Numbered from the stretch's first letter, positions 47,968 through 58,571 are shown. The stretch is DNA of 64,000 bases from Fluviicola sp. (GCA_029866325.1 JARWZO010000029.1:62001-126000); one strand, 5' to 3'. The notes: generated by a model not told the origin, from the sequence alone. Made by a program: numbers and translations.

Positions 47968-49605
47968 ATGCGTTTATTATTATCAGTTTTCAGCAGTTTC
48001 TGTGCGTTGTGTTCGTTTGCGCAACCAACCGTGGGTTTAACTCAGTACGACACGGAAAACTTGGATGGGTATGTCCTATTTTCGCCAATGACTTCAACCG
48101 GCACCTATCTTATTGATAAATGTGGTGAAAAAGTTCATGAGTGGACCACAAGCAGCTATCGCCCGGGCTTATCATCCTATCTGTTAGAAGATGGCTCCTT
48201 AATGAGATCAGGGATCTTGGACAATCCTAATTTTGATGAAGGTGGCAGCGGTGGGATAATCGAGAAATTTGATTGGAACGGCAACTTGGTTTGGAGCTAC
48301 ACGCTTTCAGATGATGATATGTGTCAGCACCACGATTTTACGGTACTTCCCAACGGAAACATTTTGGTCATTGTTTGGGACAGATACACCAGCGCTGAGG
48401 CAATTGCCAATGGAAAAAACACCAGTTACGCCAACTCCCATTTGTGGAGCGAAAAAATAGTCGAATTACAACCCGTTGGAGCAAATAGCGCTACCATTGT
48501 GTGGGAATGGAAATTATGGGATCACCTGGTTCAGGATTTTGACAACACCAAGCCCAATTTTGGAGTGGTTGCTGATGAACCCGGTTTGGTAGACTTGAAT
48601 TACTTTCCGGGGCAGCCAACAAGTGTAGACTGGATTCACTTAAACTCGATTGATTACAATGCCGAACTAGACCAGCTTCTAGTCAGTTCTCATACTTTGA
48701 ATGAAATTTGGGTGATTGATCACAGCACCAGCACTGTAGAAGCTTCCGGACATACAGGCGGAAATTCAAACAAGGGTGGTGACCTACTCTATCGTTGGGG
48801 AAATCCACAAACGTATGACCGTGGAAACCCAACAACAAAGGTGTTTTACGGACAGCACCACGCTTCCTGGATTCCGCAAGGCTACCCTAATGCAGGAAAA
48901 ATCATTGTTTTTAATAATGGATTAAACAGACCCGGTACTTATTCTTCAATCGACATGATTGAAACACCAATCGATGCTTCCCAAGACTACCCAATAGATG
49001 CATCATCGGCATTTTTACCAACTTCACTTTTTTGGACGTACACCGCACCAACTCCATCTGACTTTTACAGCAGCAATATATCAGGTGTTTACCCTTTGAG
49101 TAACGGTTCGTTTCTAATTGCCAGTGGAGCCAATGGTACCTTTTTCGAAATTAATTCAGCAGAAGAAACCGTTTGGGAATACATAAATCCTGTTACACAA
49201 AGTGGTATTCTAACTCAAGGTGATGCCGCTTCCAATAACGTTGTCTTCCGTTGTAATTTTTACCCCACAACTTTTGCCGGATTTGACGGACACATCTTAA
49301 CACCATTAGGTGAAATAGAAAACAATCCTACCGAACCGTCCATTTGCGACGCTTTTTTAGGAACTTCTACTACAAACGGATTGGTAGAAATGAGTATTTA
49401 TCCAAATCCATTCAGTGATTACCTATATATTGATCACGGAACCGATGCCGAATACCTTGTCAAACTAACCGATGCTCAGGGTCATATCCTACTGATTGAA
49501 GAAAATTCGACCATAATAGATTTATCGGGTTTAAGTTCTGGGTTTTACAACTTGTCAGTTATCCAAAAAGATGGAACTTTACGTCAATTCAAACTCGTTA
49601 AATGA
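47968..49605 (+). CDS. aryl-sulfate sulfotransferase-like (ASST) protein with T9SS sorting domain
   Basis: GYVLFSPMTSTGTYLIDKCGEKVHEW; CQHHDFTVLPNGNILVIVWDRY; C-terminal YPNPFSDYLYI...GFYNLSVIQKDGTLRQFKLVK. Confidence 0.87.
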   Translation: MRLLLSVFSSFCALCSFAQPTVGLTQYDTENLDGYVLFSPMTSTGTYLIDKCGEKVHEWTTSSYRPGLSSYLLEDGSLMRSGILDNPNFDEGGSGGIIEKFDWNGNLVWSYTLSDDDMCQHHDFTVLPNGNILVIVWDRYTSAEAIANGKNTSYANSHLWSEKIVELQPVGANSATIVWEWKLWDHLVQDFDNTKPNFGVVADEPGLVDLNYFPGQPTSVDWIHLNSIDYNAELDQLLVSSHTLNEIWVIDHSTSTVEASGHTGGNSNKGGDLLYRWGNPQTYDRGNPTTKVFYGQHHASWIPQGYPNAGKIIVFNNGLNRPGTYSSIDMIETPIDASQDYPIDASSAFLPTSLFWTYTAPTPSDFYSSNISGVYPLSNGSFLIASGANGTFFEINSAEETVWEYINPVTQSGILTQGDAASNNVVFRCNFYPTTFAGFDGHILTPLGEIENNPTEPSICDAFLGTSTTNGLVEMSIYPNPFSDYLYIDHGTDAEYLVKLTDAQGHILLIEENSTIIDLSGLSSGFYNLSVIQKDGTLRQFKLVK

Positions 49606-50369
49606 TCAGAACTCCGTTTAGTGCCAAAGAACAAGTATTCATCATTCTGTTATCGATGATTTGTCTTGGTTATTCATGGGGGCAAACCAGCGAAAAAAAG
49701 AAATCGTTAGAAATTCGGTTTGAACATTTCGTAGGAAGTGAGGTTCTGCAACTGGATTCTGTAACTTATATCAATCCTTTAGGACAAGATTTTACGGTAA
49801 CAAAATTCAACTATTACATTAGCGATATCCGATTAACAAGGAAAGATGGTAAGGAATTCGTTTCACCTATGCATTTTTTGATAAAAGAAGATGAACCTTC
49901 CTCAAAAAGGTGTTTTTTGGAGAAGATTCCACCGGGCGAATACACTTCCATCCAATTTTCGATTGGTGTTGATAGCATAAAGAATTGCAGCGGAATCCAA
50001 AGCGGAGCATTAGATCCCATTAACGGCATGTTTTGGACTTGGAACACCGGATACATTTTTCTGAAGCTGGAAGGCAAATCAACGGCTTCAAGCATGCCCA
50101 ACGGAACGCTGGAATACCACATTGGTGGCTTCAAACAGCCAAATAATTGCATCAAAACCATTTCATTAGCTTTGGAAACCCCACTAATCATTGCTAAAAA
50201 GAAATCGGGCATGCTTATAATTAAAACGGATGTTATGGAACTATTGAAATCTCCTAATGATATTGATTTTTCTGAGGTCCCGGTGGTTACAGGTGTGGAG
50301 AATTCACAAATGATTTCCAACAACTACCAAGATATTTTCACAATAATCCCTTTAGAACGTGTTGAATAA
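49602..50369 (+). CDS. MbnP family protein
   Basis: FTVTKFNYYISDIRLTRKDG; SIQFSIGVDSIKNCSG; DPINGMFWTWNTGYIFLKLEGKS; HIGGF. Confidence 0.85.
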   Translation: MIRTPFSAKEQVFIILLSMICLGYSWGQTSEKKKSLEIRFEHFVGSEVLQLDSVTYINPLGQDFTVTKFNYYISDIRLTRKDGKEFVSPMHFLIKEDEPSSKRCFLEKIPPGEYTSIQFSIGVDSIKNCSGIQSGALDPINGMFWTWNTGYIFLKLEGKSTASSMPNGTLEYHIGGFKQPNNCIKTISLALETPLIIAKKKSGMLIIKTDVMELLKSPNDIDFSEVPVVTGVENSQMISNNYQDIFTIIPLERVE

Positions 50370-51405
50370 GTTTCTTTTCTTCGTTTTCTTATTTGTCGTT
50401 TTTCTGCAATTCGGATTTGTTGACGACGATCCCTACTTTACAATCACTAAAAAAGATGTTGCATTTAAAATTCCAAAAGGTTTCCCTAAGCCCAATTATT
50501 CATTTTCGGATAATCCGATCACTCCAAAAGGATTTATCCTAGGGCGAAAACTATTTTATGACACCCTTCTCTCCCTCGACAATTCTATCAGTTGTGGTAG
50601 TTGTCATCAGCAGTACGCAGCATTTGCACACATTGATCATTCATTAAGTCATGGCATAAAAGACCGAATTGGCACCCGAAATGTCAGTGCCTTGCAAAAT
50701 TTGATTTGGAACAAAAACTTCATGTGGGATGGCGGGATCAATCATATTGAGGTACAACCAATTGCTCCATTAACTAACAAGCTAGAAATGGCAGAAACCT
50801 TAGACGGAATTGTTGCCAAATTAAAACTGCGCCCAGATTACCAAAAAGCGTTCTATGAAGCCTTCAATGATTCAATCATCTCAACGGAACGAATCATGAA
50901 AAGCTTGACGCAATTTATGGGATTAATGGTCTCTTCCAATTCCAGATACGACAAGTATATTACTGGTAAAGAGAAATTTACGCTATCCGAAAAGAAGGGC
51001 CTTGACTTGTTTCGATCAAAATGCGCAACGTGTCATAAAGAACCTCTTTTCACTGATCATTCATTTCGAAATAACGGCATCGCTCCCAATCCAATGTTGA
51101 ATGACAAAGGAAGAGCTATCATCACAGAAAATGAAGACGATAACTATAAATTCAAGGTGCCTAGTTTACGAAATGTAGAACTTACCTACCCTTATATGCA
51201 TGATGGACGCTTCAGGAATCTCACAGAAGCCCTTAATCATTACGGAAACTCAACAAGTTTTGCTGCCGGAACAGATGAACTGGTGGGTAAAATTGGCAAG
51301 TTAACCAAAGAAGAAACAGAAGATTTGCGTTCCTTCTTGTTAACGCTAACCGACAAAACATTCATTTATGACAGAAGGTTTGCTGATCCTAACTTCAGTA
51401 GATAA
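50359..51405 (+). CDS. di-haem cytochrome c peroxidase / MauG / MbnH-like protein
   Basis: Two CxxCH motifs: SCGSCHQQ and KCATCHKEP; LGRKLFYDTLLSLDNSISCGSCH; YPYMHDGRFRNLTEALNHY. Confidence 0.93.
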   Translation: MLNKFLFFVFLFVVFLQFGFVDDDPYFTITKKDVAFKIPKGFPKPNYSFSDNPITPKGFILGRKLFYDTLLSLDNSISCGSCHQQYAAFAHIDHSLSHGIKDRIGTRNVSALQNLIWNKNFMWDGGINHIEVQPIAPLTNKLEMAETLDGIVAKLKLRPDYQKAFYEAFNDSIISTERIMKSLTQFMGLMVSSNSRYDKYITGKEKFTLSEKKGLDLFRSKCATCHKEPLFTDHSFRNNGIAPNPMLNDKGRAIITENEDDNYKFKVPSLRNVELTYPYMHDGRFRNLTEALNHYGNSTSFAAGTDELVGKIGKLTKEETEDLRSFLLTLTDKTFIYDRRFADPNFSR

Positions 51406-51419
51406 AATTGTCAAACGAA

Positions 51420-52016
51420 TCACCCCATCCGTCCTTTCAAAATCTCCAGTACTTTGTCCAACGAAACTCCTTTCGCCCGCAGCAAAATCAGGTAGTGAAA
51501 CAGCAAATCGGCCGATTCTTCCAAAAACAATTGCGGTTCGTTGCGCATGGCTTCGATGACCACTTCAACACCCTCCTCGCCTACTTTCTGGGCAATTTTT
51601 GGCAATCCTTTTTCGATGAGCGATTGAATATACGAACCTTCTTTCGGTGTTGTAAACCGATCTTGGATGGTCCGTTCGAGCTTTGAAAGAATGGCGAGCC
51701 CAGCAGGTGGTTGTTCTCCGAAACAGGAAACCGATCCGGTGTGACAAGTCGGCCCGTCGGGAAGAGCTGTAATCAGCAACGCATCGCTGTCGCAATCTGC
51801 CGACCAGGAAACAAGTCTTAGGTAGTTGCCGGATGTCGCACCTTTTACCCAGATTTCCTGACGCGAACGGCTGTAAAACGTGACAATTCCGGTGTCGATT
51901 GTTTGCTGAAGTGTTGTTTCATTCATGTAGCCCAACATCAGCACTTGTTGTGTTCGGGCGTCTTGTATGATGGCGGAAATCAATCCGTTGTCGTCGTAAT
52001 TAAGAGTTGAGATCAT
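51420..52016 (-). CDS. hisIE: phosphoribosyl-AMP cyclohydrolase / phosphoribosyl-ATP pyrophosphatase
   Basis: [43 protein letters not shown]-terminal His[15 protein letters not shown]. Confidence 0.95.
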   Translation of the reverse strand: MISTLNYDDNGLISAIIQDARTQQVLMLGYMNETTLQQTIDTGIVTFYSRSRQEIWVKGATSGNYLRLVSWSADCDSDALLITALPDGPTCHTGSVSCFGEQPPAGLAILSKLERTIQDRFTTPKEGSYIQSLIEKGLPKIAQKVGEEGVEVVIEAMRNEPQLFLEESADLLFHYLILLRAKGVSLDKVLEILKGRMG

Positions 52017-52765
52017 CTGATTCGAATTGTTTGTTTGAGTTGTTGTTTGAGTTCGGGAATGGGCAATTCTCCGTAGTGAAAAATACTGGCCGCCAATCCA
52101 CCCGTTACGGTTGTTTCGGTGAATAAATCTTCGAAATGCTGAGCGGTTCCGGCTCCGCCTGATGCGATGATCGGCACATTCACCCGTTGCGTGACTTGCT
52201 TGTAAAAATCAATCGCAAAACCGTTTTTTGTTCCGTCGCCGTCCATGGAAGTGATCAATAATTCACCCGCTCCGCGCTTTACAGCTTCTACAATCCATTC
52301 CAACGCATCTCTGCCGGTATCGCGCTTTCCGCCATGCGTGTGAACAGTCCAACCGGTTGCTGTTTTTCGAATATCAACCGCTACTACCACACATTGTTTC
52401 CCAAATTGACCGGAAAGCTCCGTAATGAGCTCAGGACGCTGAATCGCGGATGAATTGACAGAAATCTTGTCTGCCCCGGCACGTAACAACTGAAAAGCCG
52501 TTTCTACCGAAGCTATTCCACCGCCGACTGTAAACGGAATATCGACCTGAGCGGCAACAGCTTCTACGATTGGCAAAAAGGTTGAACGCTCTTCGTTTGT
52601 CGCAGAAATATCGAGCAAAACCAGTTCATCAGCGCCCTGCTCGGCATATAATTTTGCCAGTTGCACCGGATCGCCCGCATCGCGGATGGATTCAAAGTTG
52701 ATGCCTTTCACCGTTCGACCGTTTTGAATGTCGAGACAGGGAATAATTCGTTTATAAACGTCCAT
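52013..52765 (-). CDS. hisF: imidazole glycerol phosphate synthase subunit HisF
   Basis: [51 protein letters not shown]. Confidence 0.97.
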   Translation of the reverse strand: MDVYKRIIPCLDIQNGRTVKGINFESIRDAGDPVQLAKLYAEQGADELVLLDISATNEERSTFLPIVEAVAAQVDIPFTVGGGIASVETAFQLLRAGADKISVNSSAIQRPELITELSGQFGKQCVVVAVDIRKTATGWTVHTHGGKRDTGRDALEWIVEAVKRGAGELLITSMDGDGTKNGFAIDFYKQVTQRVNVPIIASGGAGTAQHFEDLFTETTVTGGLAASIFHYGELPIPELKQQLKQTIRIR

Positions 52766-53480
52766 CGTTAAAGGCTTTTAAGGTTTCTAAACTGATTTTC
52801 CCTTCCAATAAAGCTTTTCCGACCACACATCCCCAGCAACCGATAGCGCGCAATTGTTGTAAATCGGCAATCGATTCTACGCCACCACTGGCAATCCAGC
52901 GTTGATTGGGATAGCTGCGAAGCAATGCTGTATACAAATCGACACTTGGACCGGTTCCCGTGCCGTCTCGGCGAATATCTGTTGTGAGAATCGTTAAATC
53001 GGAGATTTCGGAATACTGATCCATCACTTGAGCCAACGATTTCCCGGAACCGTCTTGCCAGCCATTGATTTTCACCGAAGTTCCGTCTGTATCAATGGCT
53101 AAAACAAATCGCTCGCTTCCAAAAAGGTTGATCCACGATAACACCAAAGCAGGATCCGTTACTGCCAAACTTCCAATCACAACCTGTTTAGCTCCTGCAT
53201 TCAGAATGGTTTCAACATCGTTGATCGTTTTCACGCCGCCGCCAAAATCAACGTTTAAATTCGTTGAAGTCGCAATATCCGTTAAAACGGAAGTATGAAC
53301 CAGTTTTCCTTGTTTTGCTCCGGAAAGATCGACCAAATGCAACGAATCAAGCCCAATTTCAGCGAGTTGTTGCGCATATTCCACCGGATTGCGGGAATAG
53401 GTAGTTTGCTGCGTGAAATCGCCCTGAAACAAGCGCACTACTTGTCCGTCTATTAAATCAATTGCAGGTATTGCTTTCAT
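52752..53480 (-). CDS. hisA: HisA isomerase (ProFAR isomerase)
   Basis: [38 protein letters not shown]. Confidence 0.96.
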   Translation of the reverse strand: MKAIPAIDLIDGQVVRLFQGDFTQQTTYSRNPVEYAQQLAEIGLDSLHLVDLSGAKQGKLVHTSVLTDIATSTNLNVDFGGGVKTINDVETILNAGAKQVVIGSLAVTDPALVLSWINLFGSERFVLAIDTDGTSVKINGWQDGSGKSLAQVMDQYSEISDLTILTTDIRRDGTGTGPSVDLYTALLRSYPNQRWIASGGVESIADLQQLRAIGCWGCVVGKALLEGKISLETLKAFNDGRL

Positions 53481-54043
53481 TGTTGTAAAAATTCGGTGAG
53501 TATTCTTGCTCCTTGTTCGCTGCTTTTTTCGGGGTGAAATTGCACGCCAAAGAAATTGTTTCGCTTCAGCGCCGCTGAAAACGGTTGTCCGTAATCACAG
53601 ATTCCCCAAGTATCTTCACAGATAGAAGCTTTGTAACTGTGAACGAAATAGTAGGCATTCGTTCCTTTTTGATCGGAAAATTGAACATCGTTCCACCCAA
53701 TATGCGGCACTATCACCTCATCGGAAATGAGTTCAATGTTTGATCTGAAAATCCCCAATCCTTGTACGTTTCCTTCTTCGGTCGATTCGCACAACAGCTG
53801 CATTCCCAGGCAAATGCCCAAAACCGGTTGTTTTAGTTGCGGAATCAATACATCGAGTTGTTTTGATTTTAGCTGTTCCATAGCGGTTTGAGCGTGTCCA
53901 ACTCCCGGAAACACAACATGTGAAGCACTTTTTATTACATCCGAATCATTGGAAACAATCGGTTCAATTCCCAATCGTTTGAAAGCTTGCTGAACGGAAA
54001 ATAAATTCCCCGCACCATAGTCAATAATCACTACTTCCATCAC
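53477..54043 (-). CDS. hisH: imidazole glycerol phosphate synthase subunit HisH
   Basis: VIIDYGAGNLFSVQQAFKRLG; VLGICLGMQLL; GVQFHPEKS. Confidence 0.97.
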   Translation of the reverse strand: MMEVVIIDYGAGNLFSVQQAFKRLGIEPIVSNDSDVIKSASHVVFPGVGHAQTAMEQLKSKQLDVLIPQLKQPVLGICLGMQLLCESTEEGNVQGLGIFRSNIELISDEVIVPHIGWNDVQFSDQKGTNAYYFVHSYKASICEDTWGICDYGQPFSAALKRNNFFGVQFHPEKSSEQGARILTEFLQQ

Positions 54044-55179
54044 AAATTGTTTTTAGTTGTTGGAAGTACATCATAACTTCCCGAGCGACGTTTGGCCATC
54101 AATAAAGCCTTTGCAAAAGCCTTAAAAATGGCTTCAACCTTATGGTGTTCATTTTCACCTATTGCTTTAATATAGATATTACATCTAGCTGAAAAACAAA
54201 TACTTTTAAAAAAGTGTTGAACCATTTCAGTTGGCATCTTTCCGACGAACTCTCTTTTTAGTTCTACATCCCAAATCAGTTCGGCTCTGCCACCGAAATC
54301 TATTGCACAAGTAGCAAAACAATCGTCCATCGGAAGACTGAATCCATAACGTTCTATGCCGCGTTTGGAACCAAAAGCCTGATCAATCGCTTGTCCGAGT
54401 GTAATGGCAGCATCTTCGATGGTGTGGTGTTCGTCGATTTCCAAATCGCCTTTCATTTCGACCAGTAAGTCAAGTTGTCCGTGACGTGCAATCTGATCCA
54501 GCATGTGATCGAAAAACGCGATTCCTGTTGAGCAAGAAGCATTGCCCGTTCCGTCTAAATCGAGTTCGATGAGGCAATCCGTTTCGGCGGTTGTTCGTTG
54601 AACGCTCACTTTCCTGATTCCGAGACGCAGTTGCGTCAATAATTCTTCCCAATTGCCTACGCTGCGCTGAATAAATGGCTGTAAATCTTCCTGCGAAACA
54701 CTCAATTCGGCATTGCCCAACTCACTTTCAGACTGAAAGAAAAAGGCCTTACAACCTAAATTCTTAGCCAATTCAACATCCGTAAGCCGATCTCCGATCA
54801 CGAACGAGTTTTCCAAATCGAATTCTTCACCGAAATAAGTAGTCAATAATCCGGTACGCGGTTTTCTGGTTGGCGCATTTTCTTCCGGGAAGCTGCGATC
54901 AATGCAGATTTCATCAAACACGATTCCTTCGTTCTTCAACACGGAAAGCATCAAATTTTGTGGACCGATAAATTCCTCATAAGGAAAAGCTTCTGTTCCC
55001 AAACCATCTTGGTTGGTAATCATCACCAATTTGTATTCTTGCCATGAAACGATGGTTTTCAGTGCAGAAATAGCACCTTCCAGAAATTCCAATTTCTCGA
55101 AACGATCAATTTGATAACCCGCAGGTTCTTTGATTATCGTGCCATCGCGATCTATGAATAATACTTTTTGCTTAGTCAT
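54040..55179 (-). CDS. hisB: bifunctional histidinol-phosphatase / imidazoleglycerol-phosphate dehydratase
   Basis: FIDRDGTIIKEP (HAD) and FFDHMLDQIARHGQLDLLVEMKGDLEIDEHHTIEDAAITLGQA. Confidence 0.97.
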   Translation of the reverse strand: MTKQKVLFIDRDGTIIKEPAGYQIDRFEKLEFLEGAISALKTIVSWQEYKLVMITNQDGLGTEAFPYEEFIGPQNLMLSVLKNEGIVFDEICIDRSFPEENAPTRKPRTGLLTTYFGEEFDLENSFVIGDRLTDVELAKNLGCKAFFFQSESELGNAELSVSQEDLQPFIQRSVGNWEELLTQLRLGIRKVSVQRTTAETDCLIELDLDGTGNASCSTGIAFFDHMLDQIARHGQLDLLVEMKGDLEIDEHHTIEDAAITLGQAIDQAFGSKRGIERYGFSLPMDDCFATCAIDFGGRAELIWDVELKREFVGKMPTEMVQHFFKSICFSARCNIYIKAIGENEHHKVEAIFKAFAKALLMAKRRSGSYDVLPTTKNNL

Positions 55180-56197
55180 TGTAAAATTGTTTAATCAAGG
55201 TTAAAAAAAGCGTGTTTTCGGCTTCAGAGCCAATGGTAACCCGCAAGGTATTGTTGCAATTGTACTGCGAACTTCTGTTCCGCACCACCACTCCCGCATC
55301 GGCTAAAGAACGGTATAAGCGGGTTGCATCTTCCACACGAAACAGGATAAAATTGGTTTCGCTTGGGAAAACTTCAACCACCCCTTTTTGCTGACTTAAT
55401 GCTTCGAATAAACGATTGCGCTCGGTAATGATGTCAGTAATAACAGCCTTCCAATCGGTTGATTGAATCAAGTTGACGGCGGTTTCCTGCACCAATGAAC
55501 TCAGGTTATACGGCGGTTTGATGCTGTTCAGAGCTGCAATCCATTCAATATTCGCAATTGCCATCCCAACGCGCAATCCGGCCATTCCGTAGGCTTTTGA
55601 AAGCGTTTGAACCACTACTAAATTCGGGAATTCATTTACCAATTTACTCATGGAAGATTGTTCGCTGAAATCAATATACGCTTCATCTACAATCACTACT
55701 CCTTGGTACGTGCGCAAAACAGCGCAAATAGCCTCTTGTGAAAACAAATTTCCCGTCGGATTATTCGGGTTGCAAATGATCAGCGCACGTGTTCCGGCAA
55801 TTGCTTCACTGAGTTGTGACCAATCGACCTCAAAACGTTCGTTGAGCGGAATGCGTTTTGTTGACAATCCGTTGATGCGCGCCAATACATCGTACATACC
55901 GTAGGAAGGATCAAAGAAAGCAATCGTATCCTGGAACGGCGTGCAGGTGAGTCGCAGCAACAGATCGAGCACCTCATCCGAACCGTTTCCCAGAAACAAG
56001 TTTTCTACCGGAATGTTTTTCAGCTCTGAAATGGTTTGTTTCAACTTGCCTTGTAACGGATCCGGATAGCGATTCCAAGCAGTGACCGATGCATTTTCAT
56101 TGGCATCCAGCCAAATACCGGCCTCGCCTTTAAATTCGTCGCGTGCCGAGCTGTAGGGCGTAATTCCTTGTAAATCTTTGCGGATAAACTGTTTCAT
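55172..56197 (-). CDS. hisC: histidinol-phosphate aminotransferase
   Basis: LGNGSDEVLDLLLR; ICNPNNPTGN; TLSKAYGMAGLRVGMA. Confidence 0.96.
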   Translation of the reverse strand: MKQFIRKDLQGITPYSSARDEFKGEAGIWLDANENASVTAWNRYPDPLQGKLKQTISELKNIPVENLFLGNGSDEVLDLLLRLTCTPFQDTIAFFDPSYGMYDVLARINGLSTKRIPLNERFEVDWSQLSEAIAGTRALIICNPNNPTGNLFSQEAICAVLRTYQGVVIVDEAYIDFSEQSSMSKLVNEFPNLVVVQTLSKAYGMAGLRVGMAIANIEWIAALNSIKPPYNLSSLVQETAVNLIQSTDWKAVITDIITERNRLFEALSQQKGVVEVFPSETNFILFRVEDATRLYRSLADAGVVVRNRSSQYNCNNTLRVTIGSEAENTLFLTLIKQFYND

Positions 56198-57492
56198 GAT
56201 GTCTGAATGTTGGTGTTTTGTGCATTTAACCGCACTTCAATCGCATAAGCGTGTGCCGTTAACTCTTCGGCTTTAGCCAGTTCAATTACGGTGTTTCCAA
56301 GATTGTTCAACCCAATTTCTGAAACGCGCTGGTAGGTAATCTTTTTCACGAACGAATCGAGCGAAACACCGCTGTAAGCCCGCGCATATCCGGCTGTCGG
56401 CAAGGTATGATTGGTTCCGGAAGCATAATCACCAAAACTTTCGGCAGTAAATTCCCCCAAGAAAACAGAACCGGCATTCACCACCTGAGCCACAACTTCC
56501 TGCTCGTATTTCCCCATTAAAATCAGGTGTTCCGGTACGTATTGATTGATGATTGCAGCCCAATTCGATGAATCGACCACAATCGCAACGCTGTTTTCCA
56601 ATGCTTTTTCAGCTATTCCTGATCTTGGAAGTTGAGCTAATTGTTTGATTAATTCTAACTGAATGGTCGAAACGAACACTTCCGAATCGGTTAATAACAC
56701 TACCTGACTATCAGCTCCGTGCTCGGCCTGCGCCAATAAATCGGCAGCAATAAACGCCGCAGGAATGGAATCATCAGCTGCTACCAAAACTTCCGACGGA
56801 CCTGCCGGTAAATCAATAGCAACCCCAAGTTGCTGTGTATATTGCTTGGCGGCTGTCACATACTGATTTCCCGGACCAAACAATTTATCGACTTTCGGAA
56901 TGCTTTCCGTTCCGAGCGACATAGCCGCAATAGCTTGTGAACCGCCGACTTTATAGATTTCAGTAATTCCCGCAACGGATGCTGCAAACAAAATAGCAGG
57001 GTGAATCGATCCGTCTTTTGCAGGAGGCGTACACAATATTCTCACCGGACAAGCGGCAATTTTGGCTGGAATTCCCAACATCAAAACCGTTGAAAAAAGC
57101 GGCGCCGTTCCACCAGGAATGTACAATCCAACTGATTGAACGGGAACAGCCTTTCTCCAGCACGTTACTCCGGGCGTTGTTTCGATGACCTTAACTTCTT
57201 CTTGTTGAGCTGCGTGAAAAAGCTCAATGTTTCGAGCAGCAACGCGAATGGCACTCTTCAGTGATTCGGACAACACCATTTCTGCTTGAGAGATTTCGGC
57301 TTCGGTTACTTTCATATCATCGAGCTTTACTCCGTCGAATTGTTCGGTAAATTTCAGCAAAGCCTGATCTCCGTTCAGTTCTACCTCCCGAAATACAGTC
57401 TGAATGGTTTCACTCAATTGCACTGCTTCAAGTTTCGGACGTTTTAATACTTCCGTTATCGTTTCACCCGATGGATTTACAATTACTTTCAT
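56194..57492 (-). CDS. hisD: histidinol dehydrogenase
   Basis: VQSVGLYIPGGTAPLFSTVLML; KLFGPGNQYVTAAK; AEHGADSQVVLLT; EHLILM. Confidence 0.96.
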   Translation of the reverse strand: MKVIVNPSGETITEVLKRPKLEAVQLSETIQTVFREVELNGDQALLKFTEQFDGVKLDDMKVTEAEISQAEMVLSESLKSAIRVAARNIELFHAAQQEEVKVIETTPGVTCWRKAVPVQSVGLYIPGGTAPLFSTVLMLGIPAKIAACPVRILCTPPAKDGSIHPAILFAASVAGITEIYKVGGSQAIAAMSLGTESIPKVDKLFGPGNQYVTAAKQYTQQLGVAIDLPAGPSEVLVAADDSIPAAFIAADLLAQAEHGADSQVVLLTDSEVFVSTIQLELIKQLAQLPRSGIAEKALENSVAIVVDSSNWAAIINQYVPEHLILMGKYEQEVVAQVVNAGSVFLGEFTAESFGDYASGTNHTLPTAGYARAYSGVSLDSFVKKITYQRVSEIGLNNLGNTVIELAKAEELTAHAYAIEVRLNAQNTNIQTS

Positions 57493-57507
57493 GTTTATTC
57501 TATTTGA

Positions 57508-58365
57508 TTAAATCACCATTTTTTCAATCGGAACCACCAAAATGCCTTGCGCGCCTACTTCTTTGAGTTGTTGCACGATGTTCCAAGTATCTTTTTGTTT
57601 CACCACCGAGTGCACACTCACCCAGCCTTCGGTTGCCAACGGCAAAATCGTTGGACTTTTCATACCGGGCAAAATGGCGCAAATGGTTTCCAGCTGATCA
57701 CTCGGAGCATTTAGCAAAATGTACTTATTGTCTTTGGCGGCCAATACCGACTGAATGCGAAACACCAATTGATCCAACAACGGTTGTTTCTCCGCATCGA
57801 AACTAGCACCTTTGATCAGCACGGCTTCCGATTCAAGGAAGGGAAATAACTCGCGTAAATTATTCTGAAAAAGTGTGTTTCCGGTTGAAACGATATCTGC
57901 AATGGCATCGGCCAAATCCAACGAAGGTGCAATTTCCACCGATCCGGAAATGGTGTGGATATCTGCCACAACACCTTGTTTTTCCAAATACTTGCGCACC
58001 GTGTTTGGATACGAAGTCGCGATGCGCTTTCCGGCGAGGTCACTCGTTTGTTGAATGGTTGAATTCTTCGGCACAGCAAACGATACCCGGCATTTGGAAA
58101 AATCGAGCGGAAGTACCACTTCAACAGGCGTTTCATCTTCTTCGAGCAGGTTGGAACCAACAATCCCCAAATCTACTACTCCATCAGCTACATACTGCGG
58201 AATGTCGCTGTTGCGTAAAAACAGCAGTTCTGCCGGATAATCGGCGGTGATGACTTTTAGTTGTCCTTCGCGGTAATCGACTTTTAGTCCACATTCGCGC
58301 AGCAGTTTGAGCGAGCCTTCTTGGAGTCTCCCCGATTTTTGTAATGCGATAATCAAGCGTTTCAT
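57508..58365 (-). CDS. hisG: ATP phosphoribosyltransferase
   Basis: MKRLIIALQKSGRLQEGSLKLLRECGL; YVADGVVDLGIVGSNLL. Start taken at 58365 rather than 58473 so it lies downstream of the attenuator. Confidence 0.94.
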   Translation of the reverse strand: MKRLIIALQKSGRLQEGSLKLLRECGLKVDYREGQLKVITADYPAELLFLRNSDIPQYVADGVVDLGIVGSNLLEEDETPVEVVLPLDFSKCRVSFAVPKNSTIQQTSDLAGKRIATSYPNTVRKYLEKQGVVADIHTISGSVEIAPSLDLADAIADIVSTGNTLFQNNLRELFPFLESEAVLIKGASFDAEKQPLLDQLVFRIQSVLAAKDNKYILLNAPSDQLETICAILPGMKSPTILPLATEGWVSVHSVVKQKDTWNIVQQLKEVGAQGILVVPIEKMVI

Positions 58366-58428
58366 ATTGTTTTGTTTGTGCTTGACTTTCGGAAGGAAAT
58401 CGGATGTCGGAAGAAAATGACAACAAAA

Positions 58429-58453
58429 AACCCGCTTGAAAGCCAAGCGGGTT
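58429..58453 (-). terminator. his operon attenuator terminator
   Basis: Minus strand AACCCGCTTG-gcttt-CAAGCGGGTT-TTTT, between leader peptide and hisG. Confidence 0.9.
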
Positions 58454-58490
58454 AAAATTTTGTATAGATACAATCATCTCACCAATGCGC

Positions 58491-58538
58491 CTAGCAGTGC
58501 AAATGATGATGATGATGGAATAATTGTGTCATTTTCAT
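58491..58538 (-). CDS. hisL: his operon leader peptide, 15 aa
   Basis: Minus strand ATG AAA ATG ACA CAA TTA TTC CAT CAT CAT CAT CAT TTG CAC TGC TAG = MKMTQLFHHHHHLHC*. Confidence 0.9.
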   Translation of the reverse strand: MKMTQLFHHHHHLHC

Positions 58539-58542
58539 GGGG

Positions 58543-58571
58543 CAAAAGTAATAAAGAAATCGATTTAGCAA
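58543..58571 (-). promoter_or_regulatory. his operon promoter TTG-N18-TACTTTTG
   Basis: Minus strand TTG (58571-58569), 18-nt spacer, TACTTTTG (58550-58543), 4 nt before the hisL ATG. Confidence 0.65.

Noticed and set aside
49814-50323. 169-aa minus-strand ORF antisense to the MbnP gene
   Set aside because: Antisense shadow of a recognised gene.
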